From NCBI RefSeq assembly GCF_003367905.1, contig NZ_CP029462.1:2046001-2110000 (forward strand): 64,000 nt of DNA, in the 5' to 3' direction. The translations under genes and the position numbers were made by a program. Below the pieces are notes generated by a model that searched no databases, had not been told where the DNA came from, and was given only the letters and a program-made list of their open reading frames with translations. Every line of letters starts with the position of its first letter. Position 1 is the stretch's first letter. Shown one piece after another: positions 1-8,515 of the stretch. This DNA is from Megasphaera stantonii (GTDB taxonomy: Bacteria; Bacillota; Negativicutes; Veillonellales; Megasphaeraceae).

Positions 1-624
1 TTGTTCATCATCATGGTGTTCAGCTGGATTTTGCTGAAACACTGGCTGTATGACCGTCAGAGTGTCGATTCGGTTACGCCGGCGTGGCTTTTGGCCGTGC
101 TGGGGCCGATTACGATTCCCATTGCCGGCAACATCCTGCAGAATCCGGGCTATCATGATATTTCTGTATTCTGCGTGGCTATAGGCTTAGTGACAGGAAT
201 TCCCGTTATCGCTCTTTTATTTGCCCACAGCGTGTTTGGCAAGACATTGTCTGATGCGGCCCAGCCGAGCCTTATGATACTCATGGCACCCTTTGGCATG
301 GGGTATATTACCTATTCCCAGACTTTTAGCCCCGATAATTTTACTGCTTTGTTCATTAATGCGGGCATTTTCATTTTTTTCCCTGTAGCGGCTAAGGTGC
401 TGCACGTCATGCGGACGTCGCCCTTTCGCATGGGATGGTGGGCTAGCAGCTTCCCTACAATGGCCTTTGCCAACGGCGTCCTTCACTACAGCGTAGACCA
501 TCCGGCTTTATGGACGCAAGCATTGGCAATCTTTCTACTGCTGTTTGGTACAACGTTGATATTATATTTGTCTTTTAAAACGCTGTGGGCGGCAATTCAT
601 AAGACCTTGTGGAAATTATATTAA
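1..624 (+). CDS. TDT/SLAC1-family transporter, C-terminal part
   Basis: Only the last ~207 residues lie in the window. The frame is open at base 1 and the TTG there is probably not the true start. About six hydrophobic segments are visible, with the GWWASSFP motif near residue 143 that resembles the W-W-x-x-x-F-P signature of TehA/SLAC1/Mae1 proteins. These are ten-helix inner-membrane channels or carriers for anions and C4-dicarboxylates. Substrate cannot be read from the sequence. The gene ends in a strong terminator, so it closes the transcription unit entering from the left. Confidence 0.7.
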   Translation: MFIIMVFSWILLKHWLYDRQSVDSVTPAWLLAVLGPITIPIAGNILQNPGYHDISVFCVAIGLVTGIPVIALLFAHSVFGKTLSDAAQPSLMILMAPFGMGYITYSQTFSPDNFTALFINAGIFIFFPVAAKVLHVMRTSPFRMGWWASSFPTMAFANGVLHYSVDHPALWTQALAIFLLLFGTTLILYLSFKTLWAAIHKTLWKLY

Positions 625-643
625 CAAATAGATATAGCGTATA

Positions 644-681
644 AACTCGGCAGGAGCAGCGGTTTCCTGCCGAGTTTTTTG
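644..681 (+). terminator. Rho-independent terminator after the TDT transporter
   Basis: An 11-bp stem (AACTCGGCAGG / CCTGCCGAGTT) with an 11-nt loop is followed by a T run, 20 nt after the stop codon. Confidence 0.9.
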
Positions 682-947
682 TAGGCTCTTCCGGTTAAAT
701 TTGCAACTTCGACTTACTAGGGGGGAATCTGCATATAAAAAATAGCCAACTATGGATAGATATCCAGTGTTGACTATTATTTGCACATATGTGAAAGACA
801 ACGAATGGCTATATATCAAACAATAGGTGCAGCAGTGTGAAAGGCTGGTCGATCAGAGCTTCAGAAAGAAATTGAAGTCTTCCTATTTAAGGGATAAAAT
901 TAAAATACCCACTCAAAATTTAACTTAAAATAAATTTTATCATATTT
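682..947. other. Intergenic gap without a recognisable gene
   Basis: AT-rich stretch between the transporter terminator and the 3' end of the leftward AraC gene. No frame with a ribosome-binding site and family resemblance, no RNA gene and no clear second terminator were found. Confidence 0.5.
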
Positions 948-1865
948 TTAAAATTTTTCTTCCCTATCTGGTTTTAAGGCATATTTATTCCTATATTTTA
1001 AAGGAGAAAATCCATAGCTTTCCCGAAATTTTTGAATAAAATAGCTGAGCTGATTATAGCCTACAGTTTCGCTGATTTCGGAAATCGGTTTATCCGTATG
1101 GAGAATCATGTCTTTTGCGATATAAAGGCGATATTTGTTTAAAAATTTAACTGGAGACATATGAGTGTATTTTTTGAATAACAGGGAAATCCGGCTATTA
1201 TTTGTCATAATTTGCGCCGCTATCTGCTGTAATGTCAACGGCTCCGCGTAATGTTCATATATATAATTTAATGCGTTATGAAACATTTCTATTTCTTCGT
1301 AGTTTGGCGGAGAGTCTTTGGGATTATGATCTCTGAGAACATTTTCGAAGATTTGCGAAAGAAAATTCATAATCAAAAAATAGCTGGAAGGCGATTTTGT
1401 CCAGTCCAAGAAACGCTTTAAGGTATCTGACTGGTAAGGTTTTAACGGCAGCAGAATATAGGAAAATCCCTTACTCTCTAGAAAGGGCACAATGTAATGT
1501 TTTAAAATCATTGGATGAAAGACCTCCAGGCTAAAATTGATGCAGAGGGTTTTCGCATCCTGCCGTATGGTTTTTGAGCTGTGCATAAGCTGGCTATTGA
1601 CTAATAAAAGTTTGTCGTCAGAAAGATGGAAGCTGTCTCCATTCACGCAGTATTCCAATGTTCCTTCATATACCCATGTTATTTGAAGCTGGTCGTGCCA
1701 ATGAAAAGGAATATGGTCGCCTTTGGTGTGAATATAAGTTTGCGTATACATGGAAATATGAAATTCATCAGAAAAGAACTGCAGTTGTTCTTTTAGGTCT
1801 TTCTTGTTCATCAAAATTACGCCGTCGATATTTCCGCTGCTGGATTTTGGTAAAGATTCATTCAT
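948..1865 (-). CDS. AraC-family transcriptional regulator
   Basis: A 305-residue regulator. Residues ~45-110 form a cupin-like sensing domain (HWHDQLQITWVYEG, then a strand-rich stretch). The last ~95 residues carry the two helix-turn-helix units of AraC/XylS proteins (TLQQIAAQIMTNNSRISLLF and ISEISETVGYNQLSYFIQKF). The ATG at 1865 has AGGTGA six bases upstream. The gene is divergent from the dpaL-AGCS-amidohydrolase operon across a 199-bp gap, so it is probably that operon's activator, with an amino acid or its degradation product as ligand. This role is inferred from position only. Confidence 0.85.
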   Translation of the reverse strand: MNESLPKSSSGNIDGVILMNKKDLKEQLQFFSDEFHISMYTQTYIHTKGDHIPFHWHDQLQITWVYEGTLEYCVNGDSFHLSDDKLLLVNSQLMHSSKTIRQDAKTLCINFSLEVFHPMILKHYIVPFLESKGFSYILLPLKPYQSDTLKRFLDWTKSPSSYFLIMNFLSQIFENVLRDHNPKDSPPNYEEIEMFHNALNYIYEHYAEPLTLQQIAAQIMTNNSRISLLFKKYTHMSPVKFLNKYRLYIAKDMILHTDKPISEISETVGYNQLSYFIQKFRESYGFSPLKYRNKYALKPDREEKF

Positions 1866-2064
1866 TATTTTTCACCTGCATTCTGGGTTAAAAAATGATC
1901 CATGTTACTGAAAGTATAGCATAATTTTAGTAATAGCAAGGTGAAAAACATAAAAATGTGATAAAAACAAATTAAAATCTGATAGAATTATTTGGAATGT
2001 ATATGATACACTTATGTCATAACAAAAGGGAAAAATATTACAGAATAACAGGAGGTATATTACT
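1866..2064. promoter_or_regulatory. Divergent promoter region, AraC gene / dpaL operon
   Basis: The gap between two divergent genes. On the minus strand an extended -10 (TGCTATACT, 1913-1921) lies ~48 bp from the AraC start. On the plus strand AGGAGG at 2050-2055 is the dpaL ribosome-binding site, nine bases before the ATG. AraC half-sites would be expected here but none is unambiguous by eye. Confidence 0.45.
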
Positions 2065-2199
2065 ATGAGTGTACGAATGATCCCTTTTTCTTCCGATAAA
2101 AAGGCAGGAATATGCGACGCCTTATTTTCGGTACAAGAAGCAGAAAAAGCAGTTGCCTTTCACAGGAGTTTACACGGGTATGAAGCTACTCCTTTGAGG

Positions 2200-2213
2200 C
2201 ATTTGAAAAATCT
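2200..2213. repeat. Left copy of the 14-bp direct repeat flanking the first IS30 element
   Basis: CATTTGAAAAATCT here recurs exactly at 3456-3469 on the other side of the element. It is taken as the target duplication because removing one copy with the element restores the dpaL frame. Fourteen bp is long for the IS30 family, where 2-3 bp is usual. Confidence 0.8.
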
Positions 2214-2263
2214 GGTAAATTGCAAGTTGAATTTGAACGGTAAATTGCAAGTTGAATTTGAAC
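2214..2263. repeat. Tandem duplication (2 x 25 bp) of the left IS end
   Basis: Units 2214-2238 and 2239-2263 are identical and begin GGTAAATTGC. Each looks like a complete left terminal repeat, so the element carries two candidate left ends. Confidence 0.9.
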
Positions 2264-2271
2264 AACCATAA

Positions 2272-3348
2272 TCAGGAAACACACTCACTAGCATAAACTT
2301 CATCGAGGAATGCATCAAATAGCTCTGACGGCGTATGGTAGCCCAAAACACGCCGTGGGCGCTGGTTCAGCGTATCTGCCATGTTCAGGATATCCTCATC
2401 AGAGAACCGCTCCATGGACATGCCCTTTGGGATGAAATCCCTCAGCAGGCCATTGTGGCGTTCGTTCTGAGCCCGCTCCCATGAGCTGTACGGATGTGTA
2501 AAGTATATCTTGGTACCGAGGTTCTCGAACTGCGATAAGTTCTCAAACTCTGGACCGTTATCGGCCGTCATCGTCTTAAAGATCTGGCTGAAGTACTCTG
2601 CGCCATATCGCTCCTGCAACTGTGCAAGAGCAGCTTCAACGCCGGCGCAGGTACGTCCAGGAATTCGGATAGCGATGTAGTTGCGCGTAACCTTTTCAAC
2701 AGCGGTGAAGACTACTTCTTCACGACCTGCGCGCCGACCAACGACCGTATCCACTTCCCAGTGGCCCATCTCGGTACCATCATCGACGACGGCAGGACGT
2801 TCCTCAATGGAGCGACCCTTCATACGTTTGTTCTTACGCACCCATTTGCGGCGGCGTTTGTGCTTCAAGACCTGCGGTACCTCGAAGAGTGACAGTGGAA
2901 GTTTGTTAGCCCAAAGCATGTTGTAGAGCGTCTTGGTACAGGGAATCTGTTCCGGAGTAAATAGCTTATTTCGCCTAGCATAGCCAACGCAGGCATCCAG
3001 TGACCAGCGTTCCTGGCGGACTCGTTCCACCATCCATTGGATAAACAGCTCGCAGTCGTCATGATCGATTTTACAAGGCTTCCTGGAGCTCTTGCGATTC
3101 TCTGCATAAGCCTTCTGACCGCGCTTTGCCATATACTGAGGGGCACGACCGTGCTTGCTTTTCCGATCCGGCGTTCCACGCCGAAGTTCATAGATAACAG
3201 TCGTATGAGCACATCCTACTGCAGCAGCGATGTTGCGAAGGGAAAGCCCCTGGCGATGCAGGGCCTGAATCATGCCACGTTCCTCCAAAGAAAGATGGCG
3301 GCCGGGTGTACGTACGTCCTCAATTGTGTTAGAATGGATGTGATCCAT
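2272..3348 (-). CDS. IS30-family transposase
   Basis: 358 residues from the ATG at 3348, which has GGAGC seven bases upstream (an earlier in-frame ATG at 3405 lacks such a site). The N-terminus carries the IS30 helix-turn-helix (LSLEERGMIQALHRQGLSLR, then CAHTTVIYELRRG). The DDE catalytic core is visible: GHWEVDTVVG (first D), TADNGPEF (second D) and the RAQNERHNGLLRDFIPKG block (E). No frameshift or stop is present, so the enzyme should be active. It is transcribed against dpaL. Confidence 0.93.
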   Translation of the reverse strand: MDHIHSNTIEDVRTPGRHLSLEERGMIQALHRQGLSLRNIAAAVGCAHTTVIYELRRGTPDRKSKHGRAPQYMAKRGQKAYAENRKSSRKPCKIDHDDCELFIQWMVERVRQERWSLDACVGYARRNKLFTPEQIPCTKTLYNMLWANKLPLSLFEVPQVLKHKRRRKWVRKNKRMKGRSIEERPAVVDDGTEMGHWEVDTVVGRRAGREEVVFTAVEKVTRNYIAIRIPGRTCAGVEAALAQLQERYGAEYFSQIFKTMTADNGPEFENLSQFENLGTKIYFTHPYSSWERAQNERHNGLLRDFIPKGMSMERFSDEDILNMADTLNQRPRRVLGYHTPSELFDAFLDEVYASECVS

Positions 3349-3455
3349 AGTGATTGCTCCTTTGTTGATGATTTCTCGCAAAACCATTTTAACATGAAGC
3401 TTCACTATGGATTTTTGTTTTTTGATTACCTGTTCAAATTCATTTTACAATTAAC

Positions 3456-3469
3456 CATTTGAAAAATCT
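3456..3469. repeat. Right copy of the 14-bp direct repeat flanking the first IS30 element
   Basis: Identical to 2200-2213. The dpaL reading frame resumes directly after it. Confidence 0.8.
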
Positions 3470-4523
3470 ATCCAAAGTATTGAATATATCAGGACTATAT
3501 GTCAAGGATGAAAGCAGGCGCTTTGGTCTCAATGCTTTCAAAGGCCTGGGAGGGAGTTATGCCTTGGCTAAAGTAATGGCAGAAAAGACGGGAATGGGGC
3601 TAGAAGATGTTTCAAAGGTGCCGGCAGGTACGTTTACGTTTGTAACTGCGACGGATGGAAATCATGGAAGAGGCGTTGCTTGGGCTGCAAAAAATCTGTC
3701 TCAGAAAGCAGTTGTATATATGCCGAAAGGTTCTGCTAGAGAACGATTGGAGAACATACGCAGGCAAGGAGCGGAAGCGGAGATTACAGATTTAAATTAT
3801 GATAACACAGTACGTTTTGTAAGCGAGCAGGCACAAAAGAATGGGTGGATACTTGTGCAGGATACCGCGTGGGAAGGCTATGAAAAAATTCCTACTTGGA
3901 TTATGCAGGGATACATGACGATGGCTTGGGAAGCTGTTCAGCAGATGGGCGACAACATACCGACGCATATTTTTCTCCAAGCTGGCGTAGGTGCGATGGC
4001 GGGCGCAGTAACTGGATTTTTTAGCAATTATTATGGAGAAAAGGCCCCAAAAATTATCATTGTAGAACCGGATAAAGCAAATTGTTTATTCAAAACTGCC
4101 AATGCGAACGACGGAACACTCCATAAAGTGGATGGAGATCTGGATTCTATTATGGCTGGCCTCTGTTGTGGCGAAGTTTGTACGGTGGGTTGGGAAATAC
4201 TGAAGCATCGTGTAGATTATTTCTTCTCTTGCCCTGACTACGTAGCCGCTGACGGCATGAGAGTTTTGGGGAATCCTTTAGCAGGAGATGAAAGAATTAT
4301 TTCAGGAGAAAGCGGAGCGGTTACATCCGGACTTGTATATAATCTGATGAATGATCCAAAACTCGAAAGCTTCCGGAAAGAATTGGGGCTGGGACAGGAT
4401 TCCGTCGTGCTGTGCCTCAGCACGGAAGGAGATACCGATAAGGAAAACTATCGGCATATTGTATGGGACGGATGGTATCGTAACGAAAATACAGAACGTA
4501 ATGTGTAGAAAGGAGGACGCGCC

Positions 4524-5915
4524 ATGTCGTTTATAATTGCATTTAACAATTTTATGTGGGGCGGAGTGCTGGCAGTGATTCTGCTCGGTACAGGTTTGTT
4601 GTATACGATCACGTTAAAGGTACCGCAGATTCGGTGCGCAAAGCATATTGCAGCTTCGCTGAAAAGTACGTTGCGGTCTGACGACGGATCTGTTTCTGGT
4701 TTTGCCGCCCTCTGCGGCGCAGTCGGCGGCCAGGTAGGAACAGGGAGCCTTGTCGGCGTAGCCAGCGCTTTGGTAGCCGGCGGCCCGGGAGCATTATTCT
4801 GGATGTGGATTACGGCAGTCTTTGGCATGGTTTTAAGCTTTAGTGAAGCAACCTTAGGGCAACTGTTCCATGAAAAAGATAAGAACGGCAACTTCTACGG
4901 CGGTGCGCCCTACTACATGACCAAAGGCTTAGGGTGCAGGCCACTCGCAATAGCTTACGCGCTTACAACGGTGTTTGCAATCGGTATCTGCATTGCTATG
5001 CTCCAAAATAATTCCATCGCTGCTTCCGTGATAGGGGTAGCAGATATTCCTGCGTGGCTTCCCGGCATTATCGTGACGGCTGTGGCGGCTGTCATTATAT
5101 TAGGCGGGGTAAAGAGAATTACGGATGCCGCTTCGCTAATCGTTACCTTTATGGCGGTAGGGTATCTGGCAATTACAGTGATTATTGTCGTTACACATAT
5201 TACCGAAGTACCGGCGATGTTTGAAACTATTTTGCAATCGGCGTTTTCAATGGAAGCAGCAGGCGGCGGGGCCGTTGGATATACTATTAAGGAAGCTGTG
5301 AGAAACGGCGTTGCCAGAGGGCTGTTCTCTAACGACGCAGGTAACGGCGCCGCCGCGTTTATGCATGCCTCCGCCAAGGTACTGCATCCGGCGAACAAAG
5401 GATTTTCCGCCATGTTTGGTACCTTCTTGACGACGATTGTAATCTGTACATGTACTGGGTTTGCCATTCTTCTGACAGGGGGACTGGGCACAGGGCAGGA
5501 CGGCGTGAATCTGGTACAGTTCGCATTTGCTGATATACTTGGAGCCTTTGGAAGCTATTTCGTCGTATTAGTTACATTCTTGTTCTGTTTTACTACGTTG
5601 CTTGCAGATTTGTTTTACGGGGAAGTGGGCATCCGTTATCTGTTTAAAGGAAAAGGGGATTCCGTTAACGGTGTGGTAAGAGGATACCAGGTGCTTGCCC
5701 TAATTTTGGTAATGGTAGGAGCTGTTCTTCCGTTAACGACTCTTTGGAACCTCGTTGATTTCAGCGTAGCGTTTTTGGTATTTTTCAACGTATACACGTT
5801 ATTAAGAATGAGAAAATATGTCCAGTACGTATTAAAAGACTATACGATGCAGGTTGCAAAGGGAAAACAGCCCGTATGGGACTATGCAGTTGATATTAAA
5901 GAACGATGCAGATAA
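4524..5915 (+). CDS. Alanine/glycine:cation symporter family (AGCS) transporter
   Basis: A 463-residue polytopic inner-membrane protein with about ten hydrophobic segments. It matches the Na+:alanine/glycine symporter family in length and signature: GGQVGTGSLVGVASALVAGG followed by PGALFWMWI, then FSEATLG. The usual N of the GTGN motif is replaced by S, so substrate preference may differ from alanine. AAAGGAGG precedes the ATG. It begins 15 bp after dpaL, so it probably imports an amino acid handled by the operon. The IS upstream may reduce its expression. Confidence 0.88.
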   Translation: MSFIIAFNNFMWGGVLAVILLGTGLLYTITLKVPQIRCAKHIAASLKSTLRSDDGSVSGFAALCGAVGGQVGTGSLVGVASALVAGGPGALFWMWITAVFGMVLSFSEATLGQLFHEKDKNGNFYGGAPYYMTKGLGCRPLAIAYALTTVFAIGICIAMLQNNSIAASVIGVADIPAWLPGIIVTAVAAVIILGGVKRITDAASLIVTFMAVGYLAITVIIVVTHITEVPAMFETILQSAFSMEAAGGGAVGYTIKEAVRNGVARGLFSNDAGNGAAAFMHASAKVLHPANKGFSAMFGTFLTTIVICTCTGFAILLTGGLGTGQDGVNLVQFAFADILGAFGSYFVVLVTFLFCFTTLLADLFYGEVGIRYLFKGKGDSVNGVVRGYQVLALILVMVGAVLPLTTLWNLVDFSVAFLVFFNVYTLLRMRKYVQYVLKDYTMQVAKGKQPVWDYAVDIKERCR

Positions 5916-5931
5916 GAAGGGGCGTTTTAAG

Positions 5932-7086
5932 GTGAATGAATTAAAAGTACAGTTAATTGAATGGAGACATTATCTTCATGCGCATCCTGAATGTGCCTTT
6001 GAAGAAGCTGGTACAGCGGCGTTTGTTGCTGAAACGTTGCGGAGTATGGGAATTGAAGTCGAAACCGGGATAGGAAAAACTGGGGTAGTAGGGACGCTGA
6101 AAGTAGGAAACGGGGAACGTGTTGTTGGGCTGCGGGCCGATATGGACTGCATCTGCCTGCAAGAGACATCGAATCTTCCATATGCATCGCAGACGCCGAA
6201 TCGAATGCATGCTTGCGGCCATGACGGCCATACGGCTACCCTTCTTGGGGCGGCTAAGATTCTTTCCGAGCGCAAAGATTTTTCCGGAACCGTGCGCTTT
6301 GTATTCCAACCGGCGGAAGAACCTGGCCGGGGATCAAGAGCGATGATTGAAGACGGCCTTTTTGAAAGATTTCCTATGGACGAAATGTATGGCCTCCACA
6401 ACATGCCTCAATATCCGGCTGGGACAATAGCCGTGCGAGAAGGCGGCATCCAGGCTAGCGAGGATAATTTTATCATTACGCTCAAAGGAAAAGGCGGTCA
6501 CGCATCTGCTCCGGAAATCGTAAAGGATCCATTGGTAACTGCCGCAGAAATTATCTGCGCTTTACAGACGATTGTATCTAGAAATGTAACACCTACAGAG
6601 ACGGCTGTTATATCTTGTACGGAAATAGAGTCGGACGGAGCGCATAACGCTATACCATCTAATGTTATTATCCGCGGAGATACAAGAAGTTTTACACCGG
6701 AGATGTCGCAGCTTATTGAAAAACGCATGGAAGCTATTTGTAAACATATCTGTGAAATGAATGGTTTAGAGTGTGAATTTACCTATACCCATGAGTTTGC
6801 ACCCACATTCAACTGGAAAGATAATGTTCAATATGTAGTAAAGGCGGCTAAAGCTGTAGTCGGAGAAGAACATGTAATAGAAAATTGTCCCCCGACAATG
6901 GGCTCCGAGGATTTTGGGCACTTTATACAGAATGTGCCGGGCTGCTTTGTATTTTTGGGAAGCAAAAGAGATGGAGAAGAGGCGATTCCACTTCACAATT
7001 CTTGTTTTGATTATAATGATGATATTTTGGTAACAGGGGCAGAGTTTTTTGCAGAACTTGTGAGAGAAAGGCTGGTAAAAGTATAA
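5932..7086 (+). CDS. M20-family amidohydrolase / aminoacylase
   Basis: 384 residues from the GTG at 5932, chosen because AAGAAGGGG lies upstream and the first conserved residues (LIEWRHYLHAHPE) follow directly. An upstream in-frame ATG at 5854 is buried in the symporter gene. Metal-site motifs of M20D hydrolases are complete: ADMD, HACGHDGHTATLLGAA, FQPAEEPGRGS, GLHNMPQYPAG and MGSEDFGHF. Such enzymes hydrolyse N-acyl amino acids, hippurate-like amides or dipeptides in the cytoplasm. It ends the operon, so it may release an amino acid from an imported conjugate. Exact substrate unknown. Confidence 0.88.
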   Translation: MNELKVQLIEWRHYLHAHPECAFEEAGTAAFVAETLRSMGIEVETGIGKTGVVGTLKVGNGERVVGLRADMDCICLQETSNLPYASQTPNRMHACGHDGHTATLLGAAKILSERKDFSGTVRFVFQPAEEPGRGSRAMIEDGLFERFPMDEMYGLHNMPQYPAGTIAVREGGIQASEDNFIITLKGKGGHASAPEIVKDPLVTAAEIICALQTIVSRNVTPTETAVISCTEIESDGAHNAIPSNVIIRGDTRSFTPEMSQLIEKRMEAICKHICEMNGLECEFTYTHEFAPTFNWKDNVQYVVKAAKAVVGEEHVIENCPPTMGSEDFGHFIQNVPGCFVFLGSKRDGEEAIPLHNSCFDYNDDILVTGAEFFAELVRERLVKV

Positions 7087-7180
7087 ATAAAAGGGGATAA
7101 AACCGTAAAATTTAATATAAATTACTTACCAGAATGCGTTTAAATATACGCTCCTGTTATTTGCTCAATTATATTGCAAG

Positions 7181-7222
7181 GGCTGCCGTGCGAAGAAAAA
7201 AAGTTTTCATGCGGCAGCTCTA
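7181..7222 (+). terminator. Possible weak terminator after the amidohydrolase
   Basis: GCTGCCG and CGGCAGC pair around an A-rich loop ~100 nt after the stop. The following tract (TCTATTTGTG) is a poor U run. Confidence 0.4.
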
Positions 7223-7337
7223 TTTGTGTTCGCAGGAAAGATAATAATGATTCGACGTTAGATTGGTACAAGATGTATAAAAGTCAGAAATATTTAAAGT
7301 ATATCGGCCTTTTATCTTATTTTATATGTATTATAGA

Positions 7338-7360
7338 TATAATATGGTATAATATATAAT
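7338..7360 (+). promoter_or_regulatory. Candidate -10 cluster upstream of the TrpD-like gene
   Basis: Three TATAAT hexamers at 7338, 7348 and 7355 in a very AT-rich stretch. No matching -35 was fixed. The rest of the 7087-7404 gap shows no gene. Confidence 0.4.
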
Positions 7361-7404
7361 ATGAAGAGGAACTCCTTTAGGTTTGTATACAGGGGGTGTC
7401 GGAT

Positions 7405-8490
7405 ATGTTGACGAACGTATTGAAGAAGATTACGAAACGGCAGCCTTTGACAGCGCGGGAATGCATGTACGTCATGGACAGCATGATGAACGGGACGATT
7501 TCTGACGTACAGGTCGGCGCTGTCCTGGCTGCGCTGGCGACAAAGGGCGCGTCGGAGGCGGAATTGACGGCCTTTGCCGAAGCGATGCGGGCTCACAGCC
7601 TGCGAGTGGAATGCCGGCCCGATTTATTTGATATCGTCGGCACCGGCGGCGATCGGGCCAAGACGTTCAACATATCGACGACTTCCGCTATCGTCGTCGC
7701 TGCCGGCGGCGTCCGGGTGGCCAAGCACGGCAACCGGGCGAAGAAGTCCCGGAGCGGCTCGGCCGATATGCTGGAAGCCTTGGGAGTCAATATTTTTCTT
7801 AGCCCGGCCAGCTGTCTGGAAATGCTGAAGCAGATTGGGATTTGTTATTTTTACACGCGGTATTACTACTATATGATGAAGCGCATCGACAAGGTACGGG
7901 AGCAGCTCGGCGTTCAGACGATTTTCGACGTGCTGCGGCCCCTCATCAATCCGGCCCGGGCCAGCCGCGAGATTTTGGGCGTCAATACGCCGGACCTGGT
8001 AGAGCCGATGGCCCGCGTATTGTCACGATTGGGCGTGGAACACGGCATGGTCGTCTACGGACGGGACGGATCTGATGAAATTTCCGCCGCCGGCCGCACG
8101 CTGATTTGCGAATTTTCCGGCCAGGATTTCCGCACCTATGAAATTTGGCCGGAACAATTTGCCTTGCCGTCGTGCGAACGGTACGAACTGCGCGGCGGGA
8201 CGCCGAAGGAAAACGCGGCGATTGCCCGGCGCGTCCTGCGGGGCGAAAAGGGAGCCTGCCGGACGGCGGTTCTCCTCAACGCCGGCGCGGGGCTGTACGT
8301 AGGCGGCAGCGCCTTGACCTTGGAAGCCGGCGTAAAGCGGGCGGCTCAGCTCATCGACAGCGGACTGGCGATGGAAAAGTTGGAAGATTTTATCATGATG
8401 AGTCAAAATATGGGAAAAGTGGAAAAAGTCAAGATTACATCGTGCCAAGATGACGAAGATTATGATATAATAAAAGGTACGCTGATTTAA
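7405..8490 (+). CDS. Anthranilate phosphoribosyltransferase-like protein (TrpD family, divergent)
   Basis: 361 residues from the ATG at 7405, eight bases after AGGGGG (a GTG nine bases earlier overlaps that site). The fold is TrpD/glycosyltransferase family 3: an N-terminal helical domain (GTISDVQVGAVLAALATKG), the phosphate loop DIVGTGGD..TFNIST, KHGNR and GSADMLEALG. Several TrpD positions are altered. GTGGDG reads GTGGDR, the KHGNRSVSS-type loop reads KHGNRAKKSRS, and the usual FAPxxHPAMK block reads YTRYYYYMMK. No other trp gene is nearby, so it may act on another aromatic or base substrate. It is followed 25 bp later by a VTT-domain protein. Confidence 0.75.
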   Translation: MLTNVLKKITKRQPLTARECMYVMDSMMNGTISDVQVGAVLAALATKGASEAELTAFAEAMRAHSLRVECRPDLFDIVGTGGDRAKTFNISTTSAIVVAAGGVRVAKHGNRAKKSRSGSADMLEALGVNIFLSPASCLEMLKQIGICYFYTRYYYYMMKRIDKVREQLGVQTIFDVLRPLINPARASREILGVNTPDLVEPMARVLSRLGVEHGMVVYGRDGSDEISAAGRTLICEFSGQDFRTYEIWPEQFALPSCERYELRGGTPKENAAIARRVLRGEKGACRTAVLLNAGAGLYVGGSALTLEAGVKRAAQLIDSGLAMEKLEDFIMMSQNMGKVEKVKITSCQDDEDYDIIKGTLI

Positions 8491-8515
8491 ATTTTTATAT
8501 GAGGATAATATTTGT

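Larger units (their letters stand above)
2214..3455. mobile_element. IS30-family insertion sequence (first type), transposase on the minus strand
   Basis: A 1242-bp element inside dpaL. Its ends are imperfect inverted repeats sharing TGAATTTGAAC internally, with outer parts that match less well (GTAAATTG at the left; GTTAATTG at the right, read inward). It holds one leftward transposase gene. The left inverted repeat is present twice in tandem. The element is unrelated at its ends to the two IS30-type copies at 41.7-44.9 kb. Confidence 0.85.
2065..4508 (+). pseudogene. dpaL: Diaminopropionate ammonia-lyase, split by an IS30-family element
   Basis: Two pieces, 2065-2213 and 3470-4508. Joined at the duplicated target they give one unbroken 395-residue frame (LRHLKNL + SKVLNISGLYVKDE), the usual length of YgeX/DpaL, a fold-type II PLP enzyme that turns 2,3-diaminopropionate into pyruvate and ammonia. 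The PLP lysine motif RFGLNAFKGLGGSYA and a Ser/Gly-rich phosphate-binding loop (TATDGNHGRG) are both intact in the second piece. The insertion removes the first ~50 residues from the main body, so the allele should be null. A TTG at 3459 reopens the frame but has no ribosome-binding site. Precise loss of the element plus one 14-bp repeat would restore the gene. Downstream come an amino-acid symporter and an M20 hydrolase, comparable to the E. coli ygeX-ygeY neighbourhood. Confidence 0.88.
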
